This document shows, piece by piece, positions 1 to 11,765 of a stretch of 57,899 nucleotides of DNA. How positions within the stretch are numbered: the first letter of the stretch is position 1; each line of letters opens with the position of its first letter. The notes under the pieces are model-generated. The model searched no databases, had not been told where the DNA came from, and was given only the letters and a program-made list of their open reading frames with translations. Made by a program: the position numbers and the translations under genes. This DNA comes from Acanthaster planci (Eukaryota; Echinodermata; Asteroidea; Valvatida; Acanthasteridae): NCBI RefSeq assembly GCF_001949145.1, contig NW_019091744.1, positions 59,921 to 117,819 of the forward strand, given 5' to 3'.

Positions 1-510
1 AAAATCTTCCATCTCAAAGGGTCACATGACTTCCTACTAGAGTTGCGCGCAGGAATCAAAGTGTCGTGCGTAAAAAGGTAAAATACAGAATAAGAAGTCA
101 CGTGTACAAAGTGTAGAGCCGGGTGCGTGAAAGTGTTTACCCGGTCATCTGTGGCGAATGGTTGATAGTTACAAAGTCTGAGGTTTCTGAACATTAGCAT
201 TTCTGGAAACGTTACTACGCCCAACCACGCAGCCATGTGGAGGGGAATTTCGACATGCCGAAATTGAGCAAAGAAAACACAAGGATAAAGGAGTGAAAGA
301 TAAGGTCCGAGAAGTTTGGGAGCGGGAGGGTGAAAGGCTGTTCGTGGGTGAGCTACGGGGGACTTGGTCAATGAGGGAAAGGAAAGGGTGAGCCTTTCTT
401 GATACATTGGATTGTGTACAACAGTTAGTCTCTGGATGGGATTTCTTGCTAAACGTCATGGCGCTGTTCGTCTTGATAATTCAACTGACACTAATGGTTG
501 ATTACTTAGT
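1..510. other. Intron/flank, no gene seen
   Basis: By gene order this lies within the intron after the second EF-hand exon of NOX5 copy A. No splice-bounded exon, RNA gene or recognisable repeat was seen before the retrotransposon fragment that follows. The short open frames here have no family signature. Confidence 0.5.
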
Positions 511-1290
511 CTAAAGTATGTCGATGACATGACTATTGTGGAGAGCAGTAGAGGGAATGGCCCCATATTGGGCGAACTTAGTCAATGGGTGGTACAAAAT
601 AATATGAAAGTTAACCCGGGTAAATGTGCTTGCATGAGTGTATGCTTTACGAAAAATATTCCACAATTTCCTCCTTTACAGATTTCCTCTACTGATCTCC
701 ACATAGTTGATTGTGTAAAAATTCTTGATGTTTTAATCAGTTCAGATCTTAGATGGGGCAAACATGTTGACCAGATTTATTGCAAAGCTAGCAATTTGGA
801 ATGCTGGTTTAACTAGCGCACAAATCAACAAATTAGAGAGTATTCAATAGCGTGCCTTAAAATTATATTGGGCCCTTCTTGAAGTGTAATTTCGTCTCCG
901 TCCACGACCGTAGAAGAGGCCTTTGCGTTGACTTTACTATTAAAACTAAAATGTTCAGACAGTGGTTGCCTCAACCCAGAAGTTCTAGCGCGCAATATCA
1001 ATTAAGAAATTCGAACAAACCTTCCGTAATCAGATGCAACACAAACGTAGTCCAATACCCTACTTTGTAAGTATTTTGAATCACATATAGCCCTTTCTTT
1101 CACATGTTTTAAATCATGCTTTTGTTTATTAGTATTTTATGGAGTGTACTTGTTCTTAGCTCTTATTCATTTCCTTATAATTGTGTTTAATTGTGTCCAG
1201 TCGGGTGTTCTTTTGAAATTGTAAACAATGTAGCAATTTAGCCTTTGGGCTGAAAGTGCATTGTGTTTTTAATAAACCAGAAAAAAATAA
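511..1290 (+). mobile_element. Non-LTR retrotransposon 3' fragment (reverse transcriptase C-terminal part and 3' UTR)
   Basis: The translated strand begins with a KYVDD box, the catalytic reverse-transcriptase motif, followed by the LxxWxxxNNMKVNPGKC region and a KILDVLISSDLRWGKHVDQI segment. This is the usual order in CR1/L2/Jockey-type retroelements downstream of the catalytic Asp pair. Coding sequence then breaks up, and a tail rich in T and A ends with AATAAA-like sequence and an A-rich run near 1275-1290, consistent with a retroposed 3' end. The 5' part (endonuclease and first half of the RT) is absent, as expected for 5' truncation. It sits in an intron of NOX5 copy A, antisense to the gene. 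The clade assignment is inference; the RT identity is clear. Confidence 0.8.
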
Positions 1291-1895
1291 TTAATAAAAT
1301 CTACCGCCTGTCCAAAATAAAACTCATTCAAAAAGTAATTGGTAGTTTTTCCAAAAGTAACTTTTATGAATTGTTGGTTTTGGGATTGAAGCTTGAAGAT
1401 AACACACTGAGCTTTTGATTTGATGGCAAAAAACGATTCCTGATACTTAGGCCCCCCTATTGTATTTTGCAGAACTTGAATGCTGTGTATTTGGAAGCCA
1501 CTACGATTTTCCCCAGATTTTAAATTTTGCCCACAGATATTCCATCAAAAGAGCAAAAGCTTTAAAGACGAGAAGTGTGAAAATTAAATGTTAATCAATC
1601 CAAAGGAAAATATTCGTCTAAAGTACATTTTTCATTTCAAGATATTTGGGTTTTTTTCAAAGCTGTAAGTTCAGATTTGTGTCCTGGAATTAGTATAAGA
1701 CTGTCGGTTTAGTCTGTATTCTTTTTCAGAGATTTCTGTTTTCTTTTTTTAGTGATCTAAGATTGAAGTAAGTCCTGACCTCTGGAAAGAAATTTAAAAG
1801 GTCATTTGCCATCAGAGGTAATAAAAGATGTGTCTTGTTGGAAACATATTAGTGTAAATATTTGAAACTGGATCCCGGAAACAGCTTGGCCTTAC

Positions 1896-2046
1896 CGTCT
1901 AAGTCGTAGACGTCAAAAAAGAACCGGAGTTTTTCCTCTTTGGTTCCCTTGGTGAGAAGGAAGAGACCGTCCATCATTTCTTGTTGGGAGATCGTCCCAC
2001 TTTGATCATTGTCTAACATATCAAAGAACCGGTCGGCGAAAAACAC
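1896..2046 (-). CDS. NOX5 copy A, exon 3 (EF-hand 2)
   Basis: It starts VFFADRFFDMLDNDQSGTIS and ends FFFDVYDLD plus one base, with a CAG acceptor and a GTAAG donor. The EF loop has the expected D-x-D-x-S-G-x-I-x-x-x-E ligands. Length (151 bp) and phase match copy C. Confidence 0.92.
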
Positions 2047-5000
2047 CTGACGTTGTAAGACAAACCAGAATATAAAGACATTTTAAAAGGGGGGTCATCG
2101 AAATTTGAAGCACCTAATGAGCAGTGACCTTCCGAACTTGAATTGTAAGCCCCACGGAATTAGATTTGAGATTGCAAAAGTAATTAACAGGTAAACAAGA
2201 CATTGTTTTACGTATGTTTCAGGTTTTCTTTTGATCTTTGTCCAAAGTCACCACAAGGATGCTTTACAAGCTACGTCCAATCCCAGTATTCCAGGTGGTT
2301 TTAGATTTTAGCCTTACATCAGAACAAACAAATTAACCCACTAACATTTCGTATGCCCAAAGCATTCTTGAAGCTCTCCCGGTCGATGTCCGTGTCTTTG
2401 CCCGCGATAGACGCAAAGCGTGACTCTGCCCACACCAGCCACTTTGCGTCAGCGTCCAAAACATTTCTATGATAATAAAGATGAAAGATTAAACCAGCAG
2501 TGGCTACAAGAAATAAGTAAAATGTCTGTTGTACGTGATTCGGCGCGGCGCAGGGGCGGATCCGGAATTTGTCAATTTGGCCAATTGTGCACAAGTGGAC
2601 GCACGTGTAATGTATTACATTATTCACTGATGTACAAATAATAATTCTTATACAATGTAGTCTTTTTAAACGCTACCTTTTATCTGTATTAGTTTTCGTC
2701 AACGACACTGTTCTTTCTTCAAACACTAATCTCCCATTAACACACACAAAGCAAAACAGGAAAAATGAGCATTATTACAAGTCACTCTTCTGCAGATATT
2801 TGACGATAATACGACTTTACCTAGAAGACTAATAGTTGGCCGCCGACGAACACGTTATACCTGATATACATTTGGAAGTGTACAGAAAGACAAGTTTTAG
2901 TCACAAAAATCTTCATTGCCACTTTCGATTGTTTCAACGACGCTTACTTGAAATGTCGTTAGTATTGACTGTTGGGACTTCTAAGGGCTTATGCCTAATT
3001 TTGTTAACAATGGCTGCAAAGCCTTCTAATTGTTTAGTACACTGTTAGAAATTTTCCTGTACTTTTACATAGCTTCTTATGTCTATTCGTATTACCAAAG
3101 AGGCTTATTATGCACATGAACAGATTTTTATTTGTGGATTGACAAAGATGTTTTTTTCTGACTAGTTATGTTTGTGGAAGCAAGGTAGACGAGGTGGAGG
3201 AAGGCAGCTTGCAAGGTTGCAGGAGGCTAGTTACGCTTTGTTGAGCATGACATTGACACGTTTCATTTTGATTTTACAGAAACCCATTGTGGCACAACCT
3301 AATTTTCTACAGTGTGCGGTCTTTCTGTTTTCATCGTTGGAAACCTCCTCTTAACAACGTATCAGAAGGGGTTCAAACAAAATACAACATATGAAAACAA
3401 TTATTGTGTCATAATCAACCATATTCCTCGGAAGACACCCTTAATGTAAGTGGAATTAGATTGAACTAAAACGACCGTTGTGAATCCATAGTGTAAGTAT
3501 AGACCAGCCGGCCAACTGAGGGCGGTCTGTAGAGCTTGCAAGAAGGGAAAACAGATAAACATGGTCTGAAAATCACCTTCCCAGAATATCTATCTTCAAC
3601 ACGATCGTAGATTTGGTGATACATGTCACAGTTTCTGAAAAAATGAGCTTGAAATGGTTTTCTGAATAATATTCGAATTTTTGGCCATGTTTATCCCTGG
3701 AGTAATAAATATCGAGCGTGAATTTCAATTCCTGGTTTATTTTACAATGTCAACAACCTTTCATCGGTGAACTCCACATTAGTAAATTAAGTTGGATTGA
3801 CCTGAGCGGCAAGCACGTTAATATTTGTCTGTGAGCATCTTTATACTAGCAATTCACCTTGAGCAAAAGCACCCCCTTGTTGGTTGCACAGAGACAGATT
3901 GGTTGGAAGTGTTCATTTTTGCTTGAAGGGAAGCGCCCGTGACGCGTGCATTTCAAAGTGGTTCGTGAACCAGCGAAGTGCAGTTCTGGCCAAACGAACA
4001 TGCAATGCCTGCCTAGGAAAATTGCGCCCTCTCATGATCCAGGGGATTTATTGTTTCACCTTATAGAAATATTTCAGTGTGTAGGAACTGATAATAACTT
4101 AATTATGTTTGATACCTATGGTGGACTTTGGACGTCAAAGGCAAACGTCCAATTCAAGGAAAAGATGAGAAAAACATATATAAATAATATGCTTGGCCAT
4201 TGAAGACAACAATGCAAACAGTACGACCTCTGCGCTCCTCAGTGGCAAGGCTCACAAAGTATGGAAAAAGCGAATTCGAAAACTCTAAGTGACTTCTAAA
4301 TTCCAGTTTAATAAAGAAACAAGCAGCCAGTTGTACAGCTGCGATGTCTGAGGTCATTGTAGCTAAGGCCTAGTTGAGCAGGTTTTTTCCTACTTCAAGA
4401 ATCTTAGGTCACTTTTCTGTGTGACTCAGACGCGTTGTTTTTTTCATGGGGTGGTATTAAACGAGAAGTTTATTTAATCCAGTGTTTGTGGTGAAGAGCC
4501 GGTAACGCAAACTCCACTTTTCAATCACATTTTTCCGTGAGAGCAACCGTGAGGTACTCACAGCTGTTGGAAACGGTTGCACGGGACTTTGAGATCATAA
4601 GACCAAGTTTTTTTTTTTTAAATCTGACATTTTTACTCACCAATCTCTCGTTTTCCCCCGACGATAATCCCACCGTTAATGCCGTTGTATGTATCACATT
4701 TTACATGCATAGGGCTAGCCAATGTCTAATCTTGCTCTGCATTTCGGTTGAACCATTTTCGGAACTGTGGGACTACACAGCGCAGGCCACAAGCGCAGCG
4801 CATGTCGCGCGTCCTGATGGTATAAGTCATCTTAGAAGTCACACGGTGAAGACGGTCGTGCAATAAAACAAGTTGCAGTACCCCACGTCCGAAAATGGTC
4901 GAACCGAAATCGCACGAGCAATTTCATAAGAACAACGGCATGAACGGTGCAGTTGTCGCAGAGAAACGGGATTTCGGTGAGTAAAAATGTGAGATTTAAA

Positions 5001-8000
5001 AAGAAACAAAAACTACTTGGTCTCATGGTCTCAAACTCCCATACGAGCGTTTTTAATTGGTACCCCTAGGTTGCTGTTATGGGAAAATCTCACTACAAAA
5101 GTATGGTTTGTGTTACCGGATTTTCCTCGCAAAAACTGGTTTAAAAACCGCAGAGTGTTACGACCCAATGAAAATAATATATTTGGGTTACAAACAGTAG
5201 TGATTTACAGTTACAACAAGGCTTTAGCAACAATGACATCAAACATCGCGGCCACACAACACGAACTCAAAACTTTAGGGATTGGGAAGAACCGTCAAGC
5301 CTATCTAGACGTTTATTGTTGGAATGCAATTGAAAGGAAAAGCCCGCAGGCTGTAGCGTAGCTGGAGCTAGGCCAAGGTTTTCAAAGGCCTATAGCGTGC
5401 AAACACGCCAAAAAGGCCGCACCTCGCATCCATATCTATCGCTATGCTCGACTTCATCACAGAAGAATTGCAAACGTCCAACTTGTTGGTATACCCAATG
5501 CAGCCAAAGAGTCTGTATTTTGTGAACTGAAATTCTTTGCAGGCTGATTTTTTCACGTTTGATAATTTGTATTGAGACAGAAGTGTGACACATATTTTTT
5601 TCATGTGACACAGATCCTGCACAACCGCTAAAATCTTGTTAGGCCTACATCGTTCTAATCTAGTGGTGCTCCATGGCGGGGGTCGCTTAAATTATAAGTT
5701 GAGGCACACCAAGGCATTAAAGACAAGGAAACAGCAGTCACGGTATACTATTCCCAATCAGATTTCAAGGATTTTTAAGTTACGCGAGCTTTTTAGGTTC
5801 CTATTAAATGTTAAAGTTTGATAAAACTAATTTACGTCCAACTTTACTTTTTTCCAGCGTCTGGATTCCTAATGAAGTCTGCATTGAAACTTTCCATGCC
5901 GCATTCCTTTTACTAAACTTCCAAACCTCCAATTGGGTTCATGTTAACTAAGAGTACTTGGCCTTGAGACTTCTCTCTACGGTGTCCACAGTGGAAAGAC
6001 AGACTACTCTACTGTCTTTTTTTTTTAAATTTACATGGAGCTCGGTAGTGTTCCAGATACTAAAAATATGAGTATAGAAACACTTCCCTTCTGAAACCTC
6101 ATTTTCCTTTTGTCACACCTTAAAATTTAGTCTATCCATGGGCAATTATTTCTGTTTGACAGTAGAGATATACAATATGGAGGGACAAAAGATGCCCTTC
6201 AGTTCTTTTTAGGAAGGCACTAATTTTGGCCACGGGGCATTGAACAGTCGTTTGGAGGAAATAGACTTTAAGGTTGGTAACCTTTTGAAATGAACTTTTT
6301 GCCTTTTTAGAGCAAATGTTGTCTACTTTCTCCTACAAATAGGAAACTGAGACCTCCAACTTGAAAATATATCAATTACAGAAAAATAGAAAATTGATAT
6401 GACCATAAAAATTTGCTTGTTTGCGAAAACTTAAATCCCATTTTCCCCTTGCGTGTTGTTTTAGTGGGTCGATTCGCCGATATCCGTAAACAAAATTTAT
6501 CTTTTCGTGAAGATTCCATTTGAAGTAGTTATCTTAAAATCCAGTGCACGTTGTTTTTTATACGCCAAAAATACCCTTCGTTTGAAAGCTCAGTAGCTGT
6601 GTTTTACCCATTTCGCGCTAAATTTTGTATCTATGTGAAAACTCTGATTTAGGTAAAATTTTCCCTAATTTGATTTTCTTGATCTCGATGAGGGCAACTG
6701 AGTTTGACAAAAAAACCTCATCAGGATGTTGGTTGCGTGCCACTTAGCCGATTCTGACGGGAAAAGGATTTCGTAAAGACAATGATATTGGCCGAATTTG
6801 TCCCTTTGTGAAAACTCTGTGGGTGTGTTAAAGCTTGAACTAAATTTACGTTTACGTTTACGTTTTTTTCTTAAACAATTGAAACTTATGGTAAATATGA
6901 AACCTTGCATCAAATAAATCATGCTGAAGTACTTACAAATAAACACTACATCTATTTGTGAAATAGCTGTACATGTACTGAAAATGAAAAAGTTATGTCC
7001 GAAAAAGAAGAAAATTGAAAATTATCAACTCATTAAAAACACAAAGTGGGACAACAAAATGCATGCATATTAGGACAAGAGACAAGCAGGTATCACCTTG
7101 AAATTTTTGAAATGAGATTTGAGTGTTATCCCTCTTGAGTTTTCAAACTTATAGACGGTTGGCTTAATTTTATTCAGAACTCTCAATTTAGCAGACACAT
7201 GAAAGGTGCCATCCCGTACAATCTCTTCCAAATCATCTTTGCTCAGCTTTGCTCGTCAAATTAGAATCTAGGTCCCACTCAATGAATTGATGATATGGGA
7301 AACGTAGAAAGAATTTCTCAAGGTCTTATAACGGCCTCGTACTGATGGCCTTCGACACCAATCCTGATTTACCTTGTAGGTCAACGGGATGAAATTATTA
7401 CAGACACATTTTACGCAGCTACATACGTTTCTTCAATGTAGGAAAACAACTAACATTCACTGGGATAACATGAACTGAAAAGCACACTTTTTAAGACATT
7501 TAAAGCTGTAAATGCTTTTGTTCAAATTAAGGGGCACTGTTGCTGTGGCGTCAATTAGAAAACTCACTGATAAATTTAAATGGTTTCTGATCAAATTGTG
7601 AGCCTGAAATTCGCACCTGGAAAGCATGTCTATGAAAGCGTTGTTCAACGGCCTATTGCCGAAGGAATAGGAAATTAAAGAAGCAAAATTGTAAAAATTC
7701 CAGCTGTTTAAATGCAGAACTCAATTAATCTTCGAGGTTTTCTCCCAGGAATGTCTTAACATTTTTTAAATAAACACCAACAGGAAAAAAAATTCACTAG
7801 ATACTTTGAAAAAGTCTAAAAATTTAAACCCAATTCATTGAAACATAAAGGTTGATTCCCAAAGAGTTCAGTAAAACATTTCACAAAGGTTGATTCCCAA
7901 AGAGTTCAGTAAAACATTTCACAAAGGTTGATTCCCAAAGAGTTCAGTAAAACATTTCACAAAGGTTGATTCCCAAAGAGTTCAGTAAAACATTTCACAA

Positions 8001-8201
8001 AGGTTGATTCCCAAAGAGTTCAGTAAAACATTTCATTATATAAACCCCCTCGTACAGCGTTCTAATTGCAAGCAGGTAACCACTCCCTTCTTAAGCTCAA
8101 ACGGACATTACATTCTTGCACACCTACCTTCGCCAGTTTTGTGTCTGTCCTCTCGAATTACTAATTTTTCTAAAGCAATCCTCCGATGTACTTGAATCCA
8201 T
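1896..8201 (-). CDS. NOX5: NADPH oxidase 5-like, copy A (5' part; continues beyond the left edge)
   Basis: This is the 5' portion of a second NOX5-family gene. Family members transfer electrons from cytosolic NADPH across a membrane to O2 to make superoxide, and the N-terminal EF-hands make this calcium dependent. Three coding exons are visible with the same phases as copy C: the ATG exon, the degenerate EF-hand exon, and the exon with a canonical loop DNDQSGTISQQE. All three are open. Exon 1 differs at only a few bases from copy C, while the ATG exon is much more diverged (about 13 of 24 residues shared). Intron 1 is about 5.7 kb and holds the empty site for the large viral element seen in copy C. 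The membrane and dehydrogenase exons must lie left of the window. Whether A is functional cannot be judged here. Confidence 0.85.
2346..2466 (-). CDS. NOX5 copy A, exon 2 (degenerate EF-hand 1)
   Basis: It encodes a segment containing ADAKWLVWAESRFASIAGKD and RESFKNALGIRN, matching the N-terminus of NOX5 proteins. It is bounded by an ATAG acceptor and a GTTAGT donor. The first EF-hand loop is degenerate, as in family members where the first hand binds calcium poorly. The exon and its flanking introns are almost identical to copy C. Confidence 0.9.
3670..4060. mobile_element. Tc1/mariner-like relic fragment, present only in paralog A
   Basis: This stretch is missing from the matching place in copy C (near 38280), so it is an insertion in A. 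Its right half resembles 24100-24260, which belongs to the Tc1-type transposase relic described further on (shared pieces include GCAAAAGCACCCC-like, GAAGTGTTCATTTT and ACGCGTGCATTTCA). No open transposase frame survives. Exact ends and target duplication were not resolved. Confidence 0.5.
4591..5032. repeat. Long imperfect inverted repeat (foldback/MITE)
   Basis: The left arm, starting GAGATCATAAGACCAAGT, is mirrored on the right by ACTTGGTCTCATGGTCTC. Similarity continues inward through a T-rich block, an ACATTTTTACTCACC segment and a TTTCGGTT..ACCATTTTCGGA segment. Copy C keeps only the right-hand end sequence at the equivalent place, so most of the unit is specific to A. No coding capacity was recognised. 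Confidence 0.6.
7847..8035. repeat. Tandem array, five copies of a 38-bp unit
   Basis: A 38-bp unit beginning AAAGGTTGATTCCCAAAGAG is repeated five times head to tail without a visible mismatch; the last copy is one base short. There are no spacers, so it is a minisatellite. It lies about 90 bp downstream (in gene sense) of the first exon of copy A, and copy C has no such array. Confidence 0.95.
8128..8201 (-). CDS. NOX5 copy A, first coding exon (start codon)
   Basis: It begins with ATG preceded by an in-line TATA box about 100 bp upstream, and ends NWR plus AG before a GTAGGT donor. The length (74 bp, phase 2) is identical to the first exon of copy C. Phase 2 joins to the leading A of the next exon to complete an Arg codon. 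Conservation of start, length, phase and donor in both paralogs supports the call despite strong amino-acid divergence. Confidence 0.8.
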
Positions 8202-8300
8202 GGATGCGAGGATTTACAGACACACCAAATTACACTGACAGTTGACTGACGAGAGATCCAGTTTGTTCACTTTTTTGTCATCGCCAACATGTGTCAGTCC

Positions 8301-8309
8301 CCTTTTATA
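8301..8309 (-). promoter_or_regulatory. TATA box of NOX5 copy A
   Basis: TATAAAAGGGG on the minus strand, about 100 bp upstream of the start codon. The same motif at the same distance occurs upstream of copy C, and the intervening 5' UTR is alignable. Position and conservation in both paralogs support a core promoter. The transcription start is inferred. Confidence 0.65.
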
Positions 8310-8636
8310 AGCCAGTTCTTGACCCTTCTCCACGCCTCACGGCTCTCATAGAAATTCCTGGGTCATGGAGACCTGCACCTGTAGCGTGTATCTTACTGCG
8401 GAGAGCAATTTAAAAAATTTTGGATGGCAGTTTTTTGCATTCATACACAGACCTGTTTAGACCATTCTTTCGTTACGTGAGAAGCACAGATTTTTCAAAC
8501 ATGGTAGTTGTTAAAGCCATGGGTTTCTGGAGTACAAAAATCAACAAATTTATGTACGAAGCCAATATTAAATCCTATAATAAATACCTTTACTGATACT
8601 CTATGTAAAATGCAGTCATGAAGCAAGACCGTGCAA
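8310..8636. other. Upstream flank of NOX5 copy A
   Basis: It aligns in part with 52790-52990 upstream of copy C (shared CTCATAGAAATTCCTGGGTCA and CACCTGTAGCGTGTATCT). It may hold proximal regulatory sequence. No gene was seen. Confidence 0.5.
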
Positions 8637-8666
8637 CAGTGGTGTAGCCACGGGGCGGTCTGGGGG

Positions 8667-8885
8667 GTTTCGAGTCAACTCGGACCCAAACCAACTCGGA
8701 CCCAACCAATTCGGATCCATGCCAACTTGGATCCACGACCAACTCGGACCCATGCCAACTCGGCCCCAATACTAACCCGGACCCACAACCAACTCGGACC
8801 CAAAACTAACTCGGATCAACGACCAACTTGGACCCACCCCGAGTCAACTCGGACCCACCCCGAGTCAACTCGGACCCAACCCTTG
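8667..8885 (+). repeat. Degenerate minisatellite, left arm of the hAT-like foldback
   Basis: About a dozen diverged copies of an (A)ACTCGGACCCA(N)CC-type unit. Read as protein it gives an apparent NSDP/TRT-rich frame, which is an artefact of the repeat. The same unit in reverse orientation forms the right arm. Confidence 0.85.
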
Positions 8886-10167
8886 GAGCGTGATTAACTT
8901 GTTGAAAATCGATTTTGTCCACTTTTACATTTTAGCATTTGGTAAATGACACTTTTGCACTGTATGCTGCCGAGATGTAACGTCATCTTGAATGAACCTA
9001 ATGCAGGGAAACAGTGGCACAGGCTTCCCAGAATTTCTCATTTTTCGAGTTTGAACAGACATGGTGGTTGAAAACCATATGGGACTAGATTTGATATCAG
9101 TGATGTCTTGAAACAAGTGATAAAGTAACCGACAAGCGTCGTATTTTTATGGAGGCACATTTCCTTTGATGTCTTATTTGCCGCTTTTAATCTGCAATCT
9201 TAATCGGCTATTAGCTTCCGAGGTACCTGTGTGATTGACCACATGCACTGATTTTGTCACCTTCCGTTCTTGAAACCCCATGATCAGGGAGTGGGAGCAG
9301 CTTTTGGAGGGTAATTGACAGTACCAAATCATTGACACCCTTTCTCCAAAGTTTTTTGGCACTCCAGATCAACAGAAGAAATCGAATGAACTTTCACCAA
9401 ACAGCCCCCAAAGTTTTTGTTGCAATAAAACGCCACAGAGAGGCCTATTGGTGTACATAAGATATGCTGCATACGTACAACACATACTGCAGATATACAT
9501 CAATATCACGAACATTGACATTTTATAGTGTTTCATGGTGTTATCCCCTACCTCGCTTTTCATTTTTTTTTTTTGCCAGGAAAGTCTTACGCCCCCACCT
9601 TGCCCCACCCCCACCGAATACCGGCAAAATTTAGGCAGATGGAGGAATTCATCCATACAGGCCTAAACTGACTGTCCAAATAACGCAAATAAGTTGGTAA
9701 TTTCGAACAACACTAATCAAATCATTTTAAAATAAAAATGTGGAATATTTCCTATTGTCTTAAACAATCCCACTTTTTTTACAATAAGATGTGCCATAAT
9801 CACGAGGGATCATAGAATTATTTCTATAAAACCCGAAGTTGGGATTAACAGTTTCCAGTTCAAAGTATTTCTTTCACAAAAAGCCCCACATTGCAGGCCT
9901 ATTTGGATAGAGGCGGTTGGCTACATTCAGAGCTGAGTGCATAGTTTTACTACTATTAGGGGGTATCTTCGGTAAAGGGCGAATAAAAAAAAATCATAAA
10001 ATTCAAACAAAAAGTGATCGATCTGGCCATAATTGGAATTTCCAGCGAAAAAAAAATAATCTTGAATTTCCCAGCGAAAAAAATGAAGGCCAACCTCTTC
10101 GCGAGGTTCAAGAGTCGGCACTCTTTCGGTCTACGGACGCGTTTATGGTGTAGTGCAACCAAATGAC

Positions 10168-10312
10168 TCAGTGGGTCCGAGTTGACTCGAGGTGGGTCCA
10201 AGTTGGCGTGGATCCGAATTGGCGTGGGTCGGAGTTGGTTGTGGGTCCGAGATGGTCGTGGGTCCGAGTTAGTATTGGGTCCGATTTGGTTTAGGTCTGA
10301 GTTGACCTGATC
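10168..10312 (-). repeat. Degenerate minisatellite, right arm of the hAT-like foldback
   Basis: Copies of TGGGTCCGAGTTGG-type units, the reverse complement of the left arm. A near-identical order of variant units in both arms (for example TCGGATCCA, then CCAACTTGGA) suggests the arms derive from one array by inversion. Confidence 0.85.
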
Positions 10313-10482
10313 CCGTCTGGGGGACGTAACCCCCCCCACACACACACACACCTATACACCCACGCATTCATGGATATCGAACAATGCTACCAAAAACATG
10401 CCCCCAAAAACCACACCGCTGAAAGCTGGCGCCCCCGATATGATGCTGATGCCCCCCCCCTAAAATCGTAGCTACGCCACTG

Positions 10483-11765
10483 CCTTGCAATTTGAGGTAA
10501 AGGTTGTTGTGAACGAAGCTTGAACGTTCTGTATAACTATTATGGGCAGCCTGTACTAAATGGTTCTAAATGTTTGCAAACGAAAGAAAGGTCAATGTGG
10601 ATTGACCAAGAGAGATCTAAATATATGTCTATATCTTCTTGTCTTTTATATATTGGGAGGCCATGATAAACGAGTCGATTCCACTAAATGAGTAGCCCAG
10701 ATACAACATGAAATAAATAAACTAAAAAACTTCGTGTTTGTTTCGGTGATAAACACAACTTACACAAGATAATGTCATAGCGTTTTGACGCAAGAGCCAA
10801 TTATTTGAGCTTAATGGCACCTGTTATGTGAACGGAATTTTATCTGTTGTGTAGTTCTTCACAGATATTGACCTGCTAAGAATGCCCCTTGACATGAACT
10901 CAGTAATACAACGTATACCAAAAACTGCTGTGGCTCTCAACATATTTTTCCCCGTCTTATCGGATGTATGTCGGCCGGTCGAAAGTTTGCCTCATGCAGT
11001 TCCCATCCGGCTTAAATGTTGCTTTTTAATAAAATGAAATTGTTGCACTTTTATAATAATGTGCAGTAAAGTCATCCTGTTTCGGGGCAACAACTAACCT
11101 TTTCAACATAATGCGAGATTGTTGTAGGGAAAATTATGATTTCTTTCCCTTTTTTGCAAATCTGGCTTACTTATACAAATTTTGTTTGATGTTATAGCAT
11201 ATGTACAAGCATGGTAGGATAATTTCTCTCAAAACTTTTAGAAATGCAGAAAAGCTCTATCGCAAACAGACTTATTAGCTATCGTTACAAATTCCATTTG
11301 TACCCCTCGTGTTTTTCACTTTACTTCGTCCTTGTGAGTGTCTGGCACAAATTCAACACACTGGAAGGGGATTTTTTGTGCCAAAGTACACCGATACTGT
11401 AGCAGCTAGTTCGCAGCCGTCCCGTTTCATTGACCCTGTTAAAAACCAGCCCACACTTTCCTTACAAAATTGGTTCTGCAGTATAATTTTGGTTAATGCC
11501 ATATTCGTATCGATGGGGTAGTTTTGTTATGTGTCAAAGTACAATCAAGTTGCTGATTCAAAGCCAATTCCACCTCCACTCGCTCATTGGAAAGTTTTGG
11601 TATACGTTAACAATGAAGTCAATGATTCTATGCCAATAACTTTCTGAACATCGGTAACCTATTTTAGGTAAAGTGGATACAGTGCGGGCATTATTTTGTT
11701 CTGTAAAATCGGTGGCGTTTACTCAGCCATATATATATACGCATGGACTGCCAGACTGGAAAAAA
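10483..11765. repeat. Duplicated upstream segment of the NOX5 array (copy A side)
   Basis: From about 11300 to 11765 this aligns with 53820-54490, and in part with 55210-55430, including CTATTTTAGGTAAAG and AAATCGGTGGCGTTTAC. Similarity to the copy-C flank ends near 11765, where sequence resembling the 3' end of the NOX5 gene (copy B) begins. This marks the segmental-duplication junction. Nothing gene-like was seen in 10500-11300. Confidence 0.7.

Larger units (their letters stand above)
2467..8127 (-). other. Intron 1 of NOX5 copy A
   Basis: Most of it aligns with intron 1 of copy C once the large element is removed from C. It contains a Tc1/mariner-like relic, a long inverted repeat, and a perfect 38-bp tandem array. 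The unoccupied equivalent of the viral-element insertion site is at 5854-5858 (CCAGC). The part near exon 2 (2.2-2.9 kb) is far more similar to copy C than the distal part. No further exon is supported. Confidence 0.7.
8637..10482. mobile_element. Non-autonomous hAT-like foldback element with internal minisatellite arms
   Basis: The ends are inverted repeats CAGTGGTGTAGCCACG and CGTAGCTACGCCACTG. They are flanked by an 8-bp duplication differing at one base, CCGTGCAA at 8629-8636 and CCTTGCAA at 10483-10490. An 8-bp duplication with CAG/CTG termini is typical of hAT transposons. Just inside the ends are two arrays of an AACTCGGACCCA-type repeat in opposite orientation, making a large foldback. 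No transposase is visible in the middle, so it would depend on an autonomous partner. Open frames crossing the arrays simply translate the repeat. Confidence 0.82.

Noticed and set aside
7847-8035. Possible CRISPR-like array
   Set aside because: Units are contiguous with no spacers, and the genome is metazoan.
8631-8897. Open frame rich in NSDP/TRTH repeats (and its counterpart at 9956-10351)
   Set aside because: It translates a degenerate minisatellite in the arms of a hAT-like foldback; there is no start context, family or codon signature.
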